Shown piece by piece: positions 1 to 8,875 of a stretch of DNA of 64,000 nt. A program made the translations under genes and the position numbers. The DNA comes from Hydrogenovibrio sp965140365. Its GTDB lineage: Bacteria > Pseudomonadota > Gammaproteobacteria > Thiomicrospirales > Thiomicrospiraceae. The DNA is taken from NCBI GenBank assembly GCA_965140365.1, contig OZ223196.1; one strand, given 5' to 3'. Under the pieces are notes generated by a model that was not told where the DNA came from, did not search any database, and worked only from the letters and a program-made list of their open reading frames with translations. Each line of letters begins with the position of its first letter. The stretch's first letter is position 1.

Positions 1-127
1 GGAAGACATTCACCGCATAAGACAGCAAAGTGATGCCCAATACCACCGGAAAGGTCCGGGCACGGAGGGTCAAAAAGACGCCGCTGGCGGTCAAAACACC
101 AATAACCAAAGCCACAAGAATTTCCAT
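1..127 (-). CDS. mnhC: Na+/H+ antiporter subunit C (partial)
   Basis: N-terminal fragment of a small membrane protein of the MnhC/MrpC (NuoK-like) family, part of the multi-subunit monovalent cation/proton antiporter. The visible 42 residues begin MEILVALVIG and form a first transmembrane helix followed by a short loop with RARTFPVVLG and the start of a second helix, as expected for this family. Its ATG at 125-127 overlaps the stop of mnhA by one base (TAATG), so it is translationally coupled to it. The rest of the gene lies outside the window. Confidence 0.8.
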   Translation of the reverse strand, partial: MEILVALVIGVLTASGVFLTLRARTFPVVLGITLLSYAVNVF

Positions 128-2982
128 TATTTCACCTCCTGACAGACGGGATTCGCCGTTGGATCATTCGGATGATGCGAGGCGTAACTGAGTTTACCGA
201 GTTGCACCAGGCTCATGACCGTCGCACCGACGACGACCAGGAAAACCCCTAGGTCAAACGCAATGGCACTGGCCACTTCGAATTCGCCAACCACCGGCCA
301 ATGCAGATGGGTGAAGGCCGATGTCAGGAACGGATAACCCAGTCCCATCGCCACCAATCCAGTGGAAATGGCAATCAACAGCCCGACACCGATGGACCAA
401 TGCATGTCAACCTTGATGCGCTGGCTGGTCCATTGAATGCCGTTGGCCAGGTATTGGACAATCAGCGCCACCGACGCGATTAAACCGGCGATAAAGCCGC
501 CACCTGGTAAGTTATGACCGCGCAGGAAGATAAACACCGCCACCAGCAACATCAGCGGCAAGAGCAATCGGGTCAGGGTTTGCATGATTAATGGATGCTT
601 GTCGGTGTTCCACAAACGGCCCTCGATATCGTTTTTCGGAGCCGGCAGTTTCATGCCTTCCAGCATGGCAAAAACGCCCAGGCCTGCCAGTGCCAATACC
701 ACGATTTCACCCAAGGTATCGAAGCCACGGAAATCCACTAGTATGACGTTGACCACATTGGTGCCGCCACCGCCCGGAACACTGTTGGCGAGGAAATATT
801 CGGCGATGGTGCTGTAATCGCGTGTCAATACAGACAAGGTGAAAAGGGTGACACCGATGCCGGTGAAAGCCGCCAGTAAACCGTCACGCCATAAGCGCCC
901 TCGGCTGGCTTGTCTTGGAGTGTATTGCGGTAGGAAATACAACGCCAGTAATAACAGAACGATGGTCACCACTTCCACCGATAATTGGGTCAACGCCAAA
1001 TCCGGCGCAGAGAATTTCACAAAGCCGAGTGAAATCACCAAACCGATGACGCCGATGACAATCAGAGTCAAGAGTCGCTGACGGTGCCAGACCATGGTCA
1101 GAAGACTGATAACCATCAATCCGAGCGCGACGACCAAGGTCACGCCGTCCAACGGCAGTAAGGCACGGTCGCCGAACAAAGCGCCGGGATAGGCTAAGAA
1201 GCCATAGGCACCAATCACCAGTGAGGCTCCGATAATCCAGGCCGAAGCGTTTTGTAATGAGCCTTTGTCGAAGCTTCGGGAAACGCGAATCGAGGCATTA
1301 AATAATTTCTGTAACCAGAAGTTAAAGTACCGTTTGGCATTGATTCGGCGGAAATAGCGTTTGTAGAAAGCGAAGAAACGCTCGCGACGGAAATACACCA
1401 ACACCCCGACGGCCATGGCGATAAAGCTCATCATTAATGGGTAATTAAAGCCGTGCCAAATGGCCAGACTGTAAGCCGGTGCCGCTGTTTGCAAAGTGCC
1501 CATTACCGCCACCTGTAGAATCGGAGCGACGGTGTAGGCAGGGAAAATCCCGACGGCCAAGCAAACAATAACCAAAATATCGACCGGAATTTTCATAAAA
1601 CGCGGCGGTTCGTGCGGTGTTTTGGTCAAACCAATCGGTTCGCCGTTAAAGAACACATCGTGGATGAAGCGAATCGAATAAGCCACTGAAAAAATCCCGC
1701 CGATGGTGACCAGCACCGGAATCATCCAAGCCATGGAGTCGGCATTCGACATTTCCACGGCCTGTTGGAAAAACATTTCCTTACTGAGGAACCCATTCAT
1801 CAGCGGCACACCCGCCATGGCGGCCGAGGCGATTATCGCCAACGCGGCGGTGTGCGGCATGTATTTAATCAGACCGTTGAGTTTACGCATGTCGCGTGTG
1901 CCGGTTTCATGGTCAATGATACCCGCCACCATAAACAATGAAGCTTTAAAGGTAGCGTGGTTGATGATGTGGAAAATCGCGGCCACGGCCGCCAGTTGGG
2001 TACCGAAGCCGAATAATAATGTAATTAGGCCCAAGTGGCTGATGGTAGAATAAGCCAACAGGCCTTTTAAATCGTTTTTGAACAGGGCGGTGTAACCGCC
2101 GAGCAGAAAGGTGATTAAACCGGCCCCGCCGACCAACCAAGACCATTCTGGTGTGCCCGACAAAACGGGAAAGAACCGCGCTAACAGGAAAATGCCGGCT
2201 TTAACCATGGTGGCAGAATGCAGATACGCCGATACTGGCGTTGGGGCGGCCATAGCGTTCGGTAACCAGAAATGGAACGGGAATTGGGCCGATTTGGTGA
2301 AAACACCTAATAGAATCAATATCAGAATGGGTAAATATAACGGACTGTTGCGAATTTGATCGCCGGCCAGCAAGACGTCCGATAACTGATAACTGCCCAC
2401 CACATGACCTAATAGTAAGACGCCCCCCAGCAAGGCCAAACCGCCGCCGCCGGTGATGGCTAAGGACATGCGTGCGCCTTGACGGGCGTCTTTACGTTGT
2501 TGCCAATAACTGATTAGCAGGAAAGAGGTGATGGACGTCAATTCCCAGAACACCACCATTTGAATCAGGTTTTCCGACAGCACAATCCCGAGCATGGAAC
2601 CCATGAACATCAGCAGATAGGAGAAGAAACGCCCCATGCAGTCTTTAGCGGCCAGGTAATAACGGGCATAGAAAATAACCAGTAATCCGATAATCAGAAT
2701 CAGCAGGGCAAACAGTAAGGCGAGGCCGTCCAGACGGAAAGCGAAGTGCAGTCCGATGGAATGAATCCAAGGCCAACTTTGAATCAAGGTTTCACCTTGG
2801 AACGGCAAGGAAGCCGACGGCATCAGAAACGCCAATGAAAGGATGGCAACACCGCCGCTGGTCCAAGCCGCGGCCAGACGGTTCAGCTTGGAAGCCCACG
2901 CCGCCAAAATGGCGCCGAAAAAGGGAAGAAGCACCACGATGGGAAGATTAAAGGCCAATAGATTCATAATAATCAGATTCAC
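127..2982 (-). CDS. mnhA: Na+/H+ antiporter subunit A/B fusion
   Basis: Large polytopic inner-membrane subunit of the Mrp/Mnh Na+/H+ antiporter, homologous to NuoL of complex I. The 951-residue protein carries the proton-antiporter core in its first half, with the motif SAQFPFHFWLPNAM typical of MrpA/NuoL. The last 160 residues or so (from HPLIMQTL, with GHNLPGGGFIAGL) are an MnhB domain, so subunits A and B are fused, as in many proteobacteria. The first codon here is GTG at 2982; an ATG five codons in (2967) is an equal candidate and neither has a clear ribosome site. It is followed by mnhC with a one-base overlap. A one-mismatch copy of the CCAGGCCTGG palindrome lies near 678. Confidence 0.9.
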   Translation of the reverse strand: MNLIIMNLLAFNLPIVVLLPFFGAILAAWASKLNRLAAAWTSGGVAILSLAFLMPSASLPFQGETLIQSWPWIHSIGLHFAFRLDGLALLFALLILIIGLLVIFYARYYLAAKDCMGRFFSYLLMFMGSMLGIVLSENLIQMVVFWELTSITSFLLISYWQQRKDARQGARMSLAITGGGGLALLGGVLLLGHVVGSYQLSDVLLAGDQIRNSPLYLPILILILLGVFTKSAQFPFHFWLPNAMAAPTPVSAYLHSATMVKAGIFLLARFFPVLSGTPEWSWLVGGAGLITFLLGGYTALFKNDLKGLLAYSTISHLGLITLLFGFGTQLAAVAAIFHIINHATFKASLFMVAGIIDHETGTRDMRKLNGLIKYMPHTAALAIIASAAMAGVPLMNGFLSKEMFFQQAVEMSNADSMAWMIPVLVTIGGIFSVAYSIRFIHDVFFNGEPIGLTKTPHEPPRFMKIPVDILVIVCLAVGIFPAYTVAPILQVAVMGTLQTAAPAYSLAIWHGFNYPLMMSFIAMAVGVLVYFRRERFFAFYKRYFRRINAKRYFNFWLQKLFNASIRVSRSFDKGSLQNASAWIIGASLVIGAYGFLAYPGALFGDRALLPLDGVTLVVALGLMVISLLTMVWHRQRLLTLIVIGVIGLVISLGFVKFSAPDLALTQLSVEVVTIVLLLLALYFLPQYTPRQASRGRLWRDGLLAAFTGIGVTLFTLSVLTRDYSTIAEYFLANSVPGGGGTNVVNVILVDFRGFDTLGEIVVLALAGLGVFAMLEGMKLPAPKNDIEGRLWNTDKHPLIMQTLTRLLLPLMLLVAVFIFLRGHNLPGGGFIAGLIASVALIVQYLANGIQWTSQRIKVDMHWSIGVGLLIAISTGLVAMGLGYPFLTSAFTHLHWPVVGEFEVASAIAFDLGVFLVVVGATVMSLVQLGKLSYASHHPNDPTANPVCQEVK

Positions 2983-3163
2983 TATAAAAGCAGTTTATAA
3001 CCTGAAAAGGTTACCATAAAGTGCCAGCGAGTCAATGTTTTAGCGGTTTTTCTGCCAATTTTAATCCTGTTACCAGAAAAAATTTTCAATGGGGTTCTGT
3101 AAGTTGGTTTACTTTGCCGAAAATTCGGATAGGATTGGAGTTTTCAAGCCGGAAAATCTCGTC

Positions 3164-4954
3164 ATGAACCCGATGGAACTGTCTTCGAACGCCCGACAAC
3201 ATTTTAAAACCCTCGTTTTGTTTACCTTGTTACTCAGTGTGACGGGTTGGGTCATGGCCGCGGACGATTATGTTGTGGAATTGGATTGGCCAAGTATGAT
3301 TATGTCGTTGCTTGGCGGTTTGGCGTTGTTCCTGTTCGGTCTCGATTTGATGATTAAAGGCTTGTTGGCGGTGGCCGGTGAGCGCATGAAACAATTGTTG
3401 GAAAAACTCACCGTCAATCGTGTGACCGGCGCACTTTCTGGGACGCTGGTCACGGCGGTGATTCAATCGTCCTCGGTGACGACGGTTCTGGTCGTAGGGT
3501 TTGTTTCCGCTGGGTTAATGACGGTGACTCAGGCGGCCGGGGTCATTATGGGAGCCAATCTCGGGACCACCATTACCGCGCAAATCGTGGCGTTTAAAAT
3601 CACCAATCTGGCGTTATTAATGATTGCGGTCGGGTTTGTGATTCAGTTTGTGGGTAAGTTGAGTCGAACACGTCATCTGGGGGAATTGATTCTCGGACTG
3701 GGTTTGATTTTCTTTGGTATGAACGTCATGAGCGACGCCATGTATCCATTACGCAGTTACGAACCCTTTTTGAATTTAATGGTGGAAATGCAGAATCCGT
3801 TTTATGGGATTCTGGTTGGGTTGGTGTTCACCGCGCTGGTGCAATCCTCTTCCGCCACCATTGGGATCGTGATTGTGATGGCGAGTAACGGCTTTTTGAC
3901 CTTACCGGCGGGGATTGCCTTGTCGATGGGGGCGGATATCGGCACCTGCGTGACGGCGATGTTGGCCGCCATCGGAAAATCTCGCGATGCGGTGCGTTCG
4001 GCGATGATTCATGTCGGCTTTAATGTGCTTGGGGTGTTGATCTGGTTGCCGTTTATTTCCGTTTTGGCCTATTTAACAGTGTCTATTTCGCCGTCGGTTA
4101 CACCGGATATCATCACTATGGACACCTTAGCGGAAAACACCCCGCGTGAAATCGCCAATGCCAACACGATTTTCAAATTGTCCGCCTTGTTACTGTTTTT
4201 GCCGATGGTGCCTTTGTTTGTCTGGGCGGTCTATAAGCTGTATCCGGTGGTGGAAGACGAAACCAACCAGCGCGAAATCAAACCCAAGTTTCTTGATAAA
4301 GGGCTTTTGTCGGCACCGACGATGGCGCTGGATGCGGTGGAAATGGAAATCGACAGTTTCCGGCAGCGCTTGAGCAGTCTTTTCAACCATGCCGTCCAGG
4401 CCGATTCGATTACGTTGGATAAATTGACCTTTGAAGATAAATACGTGGAACGGTTAAAGAGCTATCAGCATCAAATACTGCTGTATCTGGGTAAAATCAG
4501 TGAAGCGGACCTGGACGAAGCCTTGCAAAATCGTTATCTGAAATTGATTACGGTGGTTAATATTCTCGAATCGATGGTGGAAACCATCGATAATGGCATA
4601 GTGCTCGCTAAACACAAAGCCTTCGAGAACAAGTTTAAACCGAGTGAAACCATGACGAATTTACTCGGCAATCTGGCGAAAGAGGTGGGGAAGGGGATGG
4701 ACAATGCACTATTGTCGCTCACTGAAAAAAGTGAAGACAAAGCCATGTTGGTGTTGTCGGTGAAATCGACCATTGATCATTTGATTCAGGAAGCTTTGAA
4801 ACACCAAGCACGTTACCTGAAAGCCGACGCGCAACGTATGATGATTTTTCGGTTGGAAATGCAATTGGTGGATGCATTCAAACGTATGCATACCTTGTCG
4901 AAACGCATTGCACGTTATCAAATGAGTACGGCAACGGAACAAGATAAAAACTGA
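3164..4954 (+). CDS. Na/Pi cotransporter family protein (NptA-like, PhoU-like C-terminus)
   Basis: Predicted inner-membrane sodium-dependent phosphate transporter of the NptA/PNaS family. Two inverted-repeat transport domains each carry the signature QSSS (QSSSVTTVLVV near residue 100 and QSSSATIGIVI near residue 226, counted from 3164). The C-terminal third is a soluble helical PhoU-like domain. The open frame extends upstream to an ATG at 3089, but the start at 3164 (MNPMELSSN) puts a short basic stretch directly before the first hydrophobic helix ending in WVMAADD, so it is preferred; no strong Shine-Dalgarno sequence marks either. It stands alone, divergent from the mnh operon. Substrate is inferred from family only. 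Confidence 0.85.
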   Translation: MNPMELSSNARQHFKTLVLFTLLLSVTGWVMAADDYVVELDWPSMIMSLLGGLALFLFGLDLMIKGLLAVAGERMKQLLEKLTVNRVTGALSGTLVTAVIQSSSVTTVLVVGFVSAGLMTVTQAAGVIMGANLGTTITAQIVAFKITNLALLMIAVGFVIQFVGKLSRTRHLGELILGLGLIFFGMNVMSDAMYPLRSYEPFLNLMVEMQNPFYGILVGLVFTALVQSSSATIGIVIVMASNGFLTLPAGIALSMGADIGTCVTAMLAAIGKSRDAVRSAMIHVGFNVLGVLIWLPFISVLAYLTVSISPSVTPDIITMDTLAENTPREIANANTIFKLSALLLFLPMVPLFVWAVYKLYPVVEDETNQREIKPKFLDKGLLSAPTMALDAVEMEIDSFRQRLSSLFNHAVQADSITLDKLTFEDKYVERLKSYQHQILLYLGKISEADLDEALQNRYLKLITVVNILESMVETIDNGIVLAKHKAFENKFKPSETMTNLLGNLAKEVGKGMDNALLSLTEKSEDKAMLVLSVKSTIDHLIQEALKHQARYLKADAQRMMIFRLEMQLVDAFKRMHTLSKRIARYQMSTATEQDKN

Positions 4955-4966
4955 AAAATTAATTAC

Positions 4967-5135
4967 TTAAAGAGAGCTTTGCATGAGGTGGATGCACGGC
5001 TAAAAATGGCTAAAATCTTCCTGAATGTCGTTGAAAAACTCGTTAATAGCCAGCTATTAGCTTCGTTTCCCGCCTAATTCAGAAAAATTTTATCTCATTT
5101 TTTACTCGCACCCCACTCGTACAAAGCTCTCTTAA
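4967..5135. repeat. 169-bp long imperfect palindrome (MITE-like element)
   Basis: Bounded by TTAAAGAGAGCTTT on the left and its complement AAAGCTCTCTTAA on the right. The homology between the arms continues inward: left arm GCTAAAAATGGCTAAAAT matches the complement of the right arm around 5080-5115, and the centre is the perfect hairpin TTAATAGC-CA-GCTATTAG near 5044-5063. The whole element could fold into one very long stem. It contains no ORF and sits between two plus-strand genes, ending just before the ribosome site of the lipoprotein gene. Confidence 0.7.
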
Positions 5136-5149
5136 AAGAGGAAATTCGC

Positions 5150-5398
5150 ATGAAACGCATAATCTTAATTGGATTGACGGCATTGGCTCTGAGCGCTTGC
5201 GGTAATAAACAGTTTGTGAAAAAAGCCGATCAAACCCAAGATCAATTTCGTAATGATATGAATTACTGCAAAGGTGAAGCGCTGGGCGCCTGGGATGATC
5301 GTAACGGCGTGTCGCAAATCAATTTGCGCAGTCAAACGTCCGGGCAAATGTCCTACGAAGACTGCATGTTGCAAATGGGATATGAACAGGCCAAATAA
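5150..5398 (+). CDS. small lipoprotein of unknown function
   Basis: An 82-residue protein beginning MKRIILIGLTALALSACG: a signal peptide ending in the lipobox LSAC, giving a mature lipoprotein of about 65 residues with two further cysteines (in NYCKGE and EDCMLQ) that could form a disulfide. The ribosome site AGAGGA lies about 8 bases before the ATG, immediately after the long palindromic repeat. I do not recognise a family. The size and layout resemble small envelope lipoproteins, and no partner gene is adjacent on the same strand. Confidence 0.75.
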   Translation: MKRIILIGLTALALSACGNKQFVKKADQTQDQFRNDMNYCKGEALGAWDDRNGVSQINLRSQTSGQMSYEDCMLQMGYEQAK

Positions 5399-5405
5399 GT
5401 TGGTT

Positions 5406-5642
5406 TTATAAATCCTGTTTGACGTAGTGAATCAGATTTTCCGGCTGCGTCATTTCTGTATTGGCGTGGTCGCTAACATGGATTTCGTATTCGGTAAAAT
5501 GGCCGTCTTCCTGTTCCAGTAATTGTTCCGCCACTTTTTTCAGATAGTCTTTATCATTGTGTTTGGTTTTAAATACCAAGCCATGCTTTCCAGTCACTTT
5601 CAGTACATAATGCGAAGCATTGACCTCGGGTTCCTTAATCAT
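5406..5642 (-). CDS. conserved hypothetical protein (78 aa)
   Basis: A 78-residue soluble protein, rich in charged residues, with no signal peptide or membrane segment. It begins MIKEPEVNASHYVLKV and ends in VKQDL. It lies five bases downstream of the yjbQ-type gene on the same strand, so it is probably in its operon. No family recognised; the mixture of beta-forming stretches (YVLKVTGKHGLVFKT) and a helix (DYLKKVAEQLLEQE) suggests a small alpha/beta fold. It converges on the lipoprotein gene, whose stop is 8 bases away. Confidence 0.6.
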   Translation of the reverse strand: MIKEPEVNASHYVLKVTGKHGLVFKTKHNDKDYLKKVAEQLLEQEDGHFTEYEIHVSDHANTEMTQPENLIHYVKQDL

Positions 5643-5647
5643 CTTGT

Positions 5648-6067
5648 TTAATCTCCCTGAAGCGTGACCACCACTTGGCGATTAAAACGCCCAGTGCGGT
5701 GTTCGTATAAAAAAAGGCCTTGCCAGGTACCCATATTCAACTGCCCGTTGGTGATTGGGATGGTATGGCTGGTTTCCGTTAAAAGGGTGCGGATGTGACC
5801 CGACATATCGTCGTCCCCTTCGTAATTATGGCGATAATTGGCATCGCCGTCGACAATGTGTTTTTGCATCCAATATTCAATGTCTTCGCGTACCGTCGGG
5901 TCGGCATTTTCGGTAATGATCAGCGACGCCGAGGTATGTTGGCAGAACACATGACATAATCCGACATTCATGCCCGATTTTCCGATCACCTGATTGATGT
6001 CCGGCGTAATATTGAAGGTACCTCGGTTTGGATTGTTAAAGGTTAAAGTCGTTTGATAGGTTTTCAT
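5648..6067 (-). CDS. yjbQ: YjbQ / UPF0047 family protein
   Basis: Member of the UPF0047 (YjbQ) family, small trimeric proteins with weak thiamine-phosphate-synthase-like activity reported for some members; the physiological role is unsettled. Characteristic residues are seen: CQHTSASLIITENADP (metal/ligand-binding His and a conserved Glu-Asn), the HNYEGDDDMSGHIRT segment and TWQGLFLYEHR near the C-terminus. The frame is open to 6136, but the ATG at 6067 (MKTYQTTLTF) places the start where family members begin, giving 139 residues, and is preceded by AGTGGA. It is followed by the 78-residue protein. Confidence 0.85.
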   Translation of the reverse strand: MKTYQTTLTFNNPNRGTFNITPDINQVIGKSGMNVGLCHVFCQHTSASLIITENADPTVREDIEYWMQKHIVDGDANYRHNYEGDDDMSGHIRTLLTETSHTIPITNGQLNMGTWQGLFLYEHRTGRFNRQVVVTLQGD

Positions 6068-6252
6068 AAATCCACTTTGTTTCATTCTGTGTTCGTTCGT
6101 TTTCAATAGGTTAAATCTAGCATATAAGCCTTGCAACGCCTAGGGTAAATATAATCGGCCCCTAAGATTCCAATGATTAGGGTTTTTCATCCGTTTCGTG
6201 AACGGTATAATCCTGTAAACCTTTTTGACTATATAAAAACATCGGACTGTTT

Positions 6253-8292
6253 ATGAACCCATTGCTGCAAATCGACCAATTACCGGATTTTCAATCGTTT
6301 CACGTGGAACACATTCAACCGGCGGTGGACACGCTTTTAGCCGAAAACCGGCAAGCCATTGAGGCCTTGGTTGAGGATCCAGCCGAGCCAAGTTGGGAAA
6401 ATTTTGTCGAGCCGTTGGAAGCGCTCGACAATCGTCTGGAACGTGTTTGGGGGCCGGTCGGGCATTTAGATGCGGTCAAAAACAGCGATGACTGGCATGC
6501 GGCTTACACCGGCTGTTTGGAAAGCATCACCGATTACTATACACAAGTCGGGCAAAACAAAGGATTGTTCAAAAAATTTGAACAAGTGGCCCAGTCTGAA
6601 GCGTTTGAATCTTATTCGTTGGCCCAGAAAAAAGTGGTGGAAAACGCGCTGCGCGATTTTCGTTTGTCCGGCATTGATTTGCCGAAAGACCAACAAGCGG
6701 AGTACAAACGCTTGTCTCAGGAACTGTCTCAACTGAGCAGTCAGTTCGGCAACAACGTTTTGAAAAGTACCCAGGCCTGGTCAAAATCGGTGGAAGATGA
6801 AGTCGAGTTGGCCGGTTTGCCGGAAAGTGCTTTGGGCTTGTTGCAACAGTTGGCGCAGCAAAAAGGACAATCCGGTTGGTTGGTGACCTTGGATTTTCCA
6901 TCGTATCTGGCGGTGATGACCCATGCCGACAACCGCGATTTGCGCGAAGAAGTCTATCGCGCTTTTGCCACCCGCGCTTCCGAACAGGCCGCCGATCCGC
7001 AATACGACAATTCCGACAATATCCGTAAGATTCTCCAGTTGCGTCACGAAAAAGCCCAGTTATTGGGCTTCAACGATTACGCCGAGCTGTCGCTGGCGAC
7101 CAAAATGGCCGATTCCAGCGAGCAGGTCATCGGTTTTTTGCGTGATCTGGCGACCAAATCGAAACCGCAAGCGGAGGAGGAATTGGCCACGCTGGCGGAT
7201 TTCGCCCGTCGTGAACTTGGGCTGGACGATTTGCAGCCTTGGGATGTGACCTATGCGTCGGAAAAATTCAAAAACGCCACTTTGTCCTTGTCGCAGGAAA
7301 AACTGCGTCCGTATTTTCCGGTCACCAAAGTGCTGGCCGGTTTGTTCAAAATCACTCAAACCTTGTTCGATGTGCAGGTCGTGGAAAAACAAACGGTACC
7401 GGTTTGGCACGACGATGTGCGTTATTTCGAGATTTTGAATGCCACCGGCGAGCCTATCGCGGCCTTTTATCTGGACTTGTATGCGCGTGAAAACAAGCGC
7501 GGCGGGGCCTGGATGGATTCGGCCATCAGCCGATGGCGTCACCCGAAAGGCGATTTACAGGCACCGGTGGCCTATCTGGTGTGTAATTTCACTCCGCCGG
7601 TCGGCGACAAACCGGCCTGCTTGACGCACGACGAAGTCACGACCCTGTTCCACGAATTCGGCCACGGTCTGCATCACATGTTGACGGAAATGGAGCATTT
7701 CGATGTGTCCGGCATCAACGGTGTGCCGTGGGATGCGGTGGAGCTGCCATCGCAGTTTATGGAAAACTTCTGTTGGGAACGGGAAGGCATTGACGAAATC
7801 ACCGCGCACATCGACAGCGGCGAGACCTTGCCGTCCGATTTGTTCGAGGCCTTGCAGCAAAGCCGTGGTTTCCAGTCGGCGATGATGATGGTGCGCCAGT
7901 TGGAATTCGCCCTGTTCGATTTCCTCGCTCATGCCGATTATCAACCGGACGCGCCGCAGCCGATTTTGGCATTGGCCAAGCAGGTACGTGATGAAGTGGC
8001 GGTGATTCAACCGCCGGCGTATCATCGTTTTCCGCAGAGCTTCAGTCATATTTTCGCGGGCGGTTATGCGGCCGGTTACTTCAGTTACAAATGGGCGGAA
8101 GTCTTGTCGTCCGATGCGTTCAGCCTGTTTGAGGAAAAAGGGGTGCTGAATCCAGAAATCGGCGTGAAGTTCCGCAACACCATTTTATCGGCCGGCGGTT
8201 CGGTACATCCGATGACGTTGTTCAAAGCCTTCCGCGGCCGGGAACCGCAAATTGATGCTTTGTTGCGTCATTCAGGCATCAAAGCGGCCTAG
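6253..8292 (+). CDS. prlC: oligopeptidase A (M3 metallopeptidase)
   Basis: Cytosolic zinc oligopeptidase of family M3 that degrades short peptides, including cleaved signal peptides. At 679 residues it has the usual length for PrlC/OpdA. The zinc site is HEFGHGLHHML, with His467 and Glu468 in the HExxH motif, followed about 25 residues later by the WDAVELPSQFMENFCWE segment that supplies the third ligand. The N-terminal helical domain (PLLQIDQLPDFQSF) is typical. A parS-like 14-mer lies in codons near the start (6297-6310). A terminator-like hairpin built around CCAGGCCTGG follows the stop. Confidence 0.95.
   Translation: MNPLLQIDQLPDFQSFHVEHIQPAVDTLLAENRQAIEALVEDPAEPSWENFVEPLEALDNRLERVWGPVGHLDAVKNSDDWHAAYTGCLESITDYYTQVGQNKGLFKKFEQVAQSEAFESYSLAQKKVVENALRDFRLSGIDLPKDQQAEYKRLSQELSQLSSQFGNNVLKSTQAWSKSVEDEVELAGLPESALGLLQQLAQQKGQSGWLVTLDFPSYLAVMTHADNRDLREEVYRAFATRASEQAADPQYDNSDNIRKILQLRHEKAQLLGFNDYAELSLATKMADSSEQVIGFLRDLATKSKPQAEEELATLADFARRELGLDDLQPWDVTYASEKFKNATLSLSQEKLRPYFPVTKVLAGLFKITQTLFDVQVVEKQTVPVWHDDVRYFEILNATGEPIAAFYLDLYARENKRGGAWMDSAISRWRHPKGDLQAPVAYLVCNFTPPVGDKPACLTHDEVTTLFHEFGHGLHHMLTEMEHFDVSGINGVPWDAVELPSQFMENFCWEREGIDEITAHIDSGETLPSDLFEALQQSRGFQSAMMMVRQLEFALFDFLAHADYQPDAPQPILALAKQVRDEVAVIQPPAYHRFPQSFSHIFAGGYAAGYFSYKWAEVLSSDAFSLFEEKGVLNPEIGVKFRNTILSAGGSVHPMTLFKAFRGREPQIDALLRHSGIKAA
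6297..6310. other. parS-like site (13/14)
   Basis: GTTTCACGTGGAAC, one mismatch from the perfect palindrome GTTTCACGTGAAAC that forms the core of chromosomal ParB-binding sites. It lies within the fifth part of a hundred codons of prlC's beginning, encoding S-F-H-V-E. ParB binding is inferred. Confidence 0.5.
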
Positions 8293-8310
8293 TCCTAGTC
8301 CAGCTTCCAA

Positions 8311-8333
8311 AACCGCCCAGGCCTGGGCGGTTT
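8311..8333 (+). terminator. hairpin terminator built on CCAGGCCTGG
   Basis: AACCGCCCAGGCCTGGGCGG forms a perfect 9-bp-arm palindrome (CCGCCCAGG/CCTGGGCGG) flanked by AA and TTTA, 20 bases after the prlC stop and 15 before the convergent cupin gene's stop. The U-tract is short, so termination strength is uncertain; it could serve both directions. Confidence 0.6.
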
Positions 8334-8346
8334 ATTGATTTTTTGA

Positions 8347-8799
8347 CTATTGCATTTGTTTGAGCAATGCGGGATTAAGTTGTTCTGGTGGTATAAATGT
8401 AAATATGATACTTGTATCATTATCGCGCGCAGCCATCCAGTAGGTGTCATTTGATGCCATTAAGATTACATCGCCAGGTTGATAAGTTTTTTCTTTCGTT
8501 GGATCAACGGTTTCGCCTACACCATAATATAAAGTGCCTTGAATAACGATACCAACCCGAACAGCCTTGTTACCGGGCTTGTGTGGGGAGCCAACTTCTC
8601 CTTTTTTAAATGAACGTAACATCATTAAGCTATGGCCATTGGTCTTTTTGGCAAGTTGAGCGATGGTGCCAGTGCTTTTAGGGTGTTTTTCAACTTTTTC
8701 TAGGTTGGCTTCAACCGTGTTAAGCAGCATTGATTCATTTTTTGCGATAGCAGAATAGCTTGTGAATACTGCCAAAGTTAAGAAAATAATTCGTTTCAC
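8347..8799 (-). CDS. secreted cupin-domain protein
   Basis: A small exported single-cupin protein. After a signal peptide (KRIIFLTLAVFTSYSAIA) the mature part has the double-stranded beta-helix pattern VGIVIQGTLYYGVGE ... YQPGDVILMASNDTYWMAA, without the full set of canonical metal-binding histidines, so ligand is unknown. GGAG precedes a GTG at 8799 by six bases, which gives a clean signal peptide; the frame itself is open to 8811. It is the last of three minus-strand genes with the di-haem peroxidase and a lipoprotein, and shares their low GC. Confidence 0.7.
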   Translation of the reverse strand: MKRIIFLTLAVFTSYSAIAKNESMLLNTVEANLEKVEKHPKSTGTIAQLAKKTNGHSLMMLRSFKKGEVGSPHKPGNKAVRVGIVIQGTLYYGVGETVDPTKEKTYQPGDVILMASNDTYWMAARDNDTSIIFTFIPPEQLNPALLKQMQ

Positions 8800-8875
8800 A
8801 TTAAACTCCATTGGTTGAATTAGACAGTAAAAATAAAATTAACTAAATACGACAAGGTGTATGTAATTAAAATTT

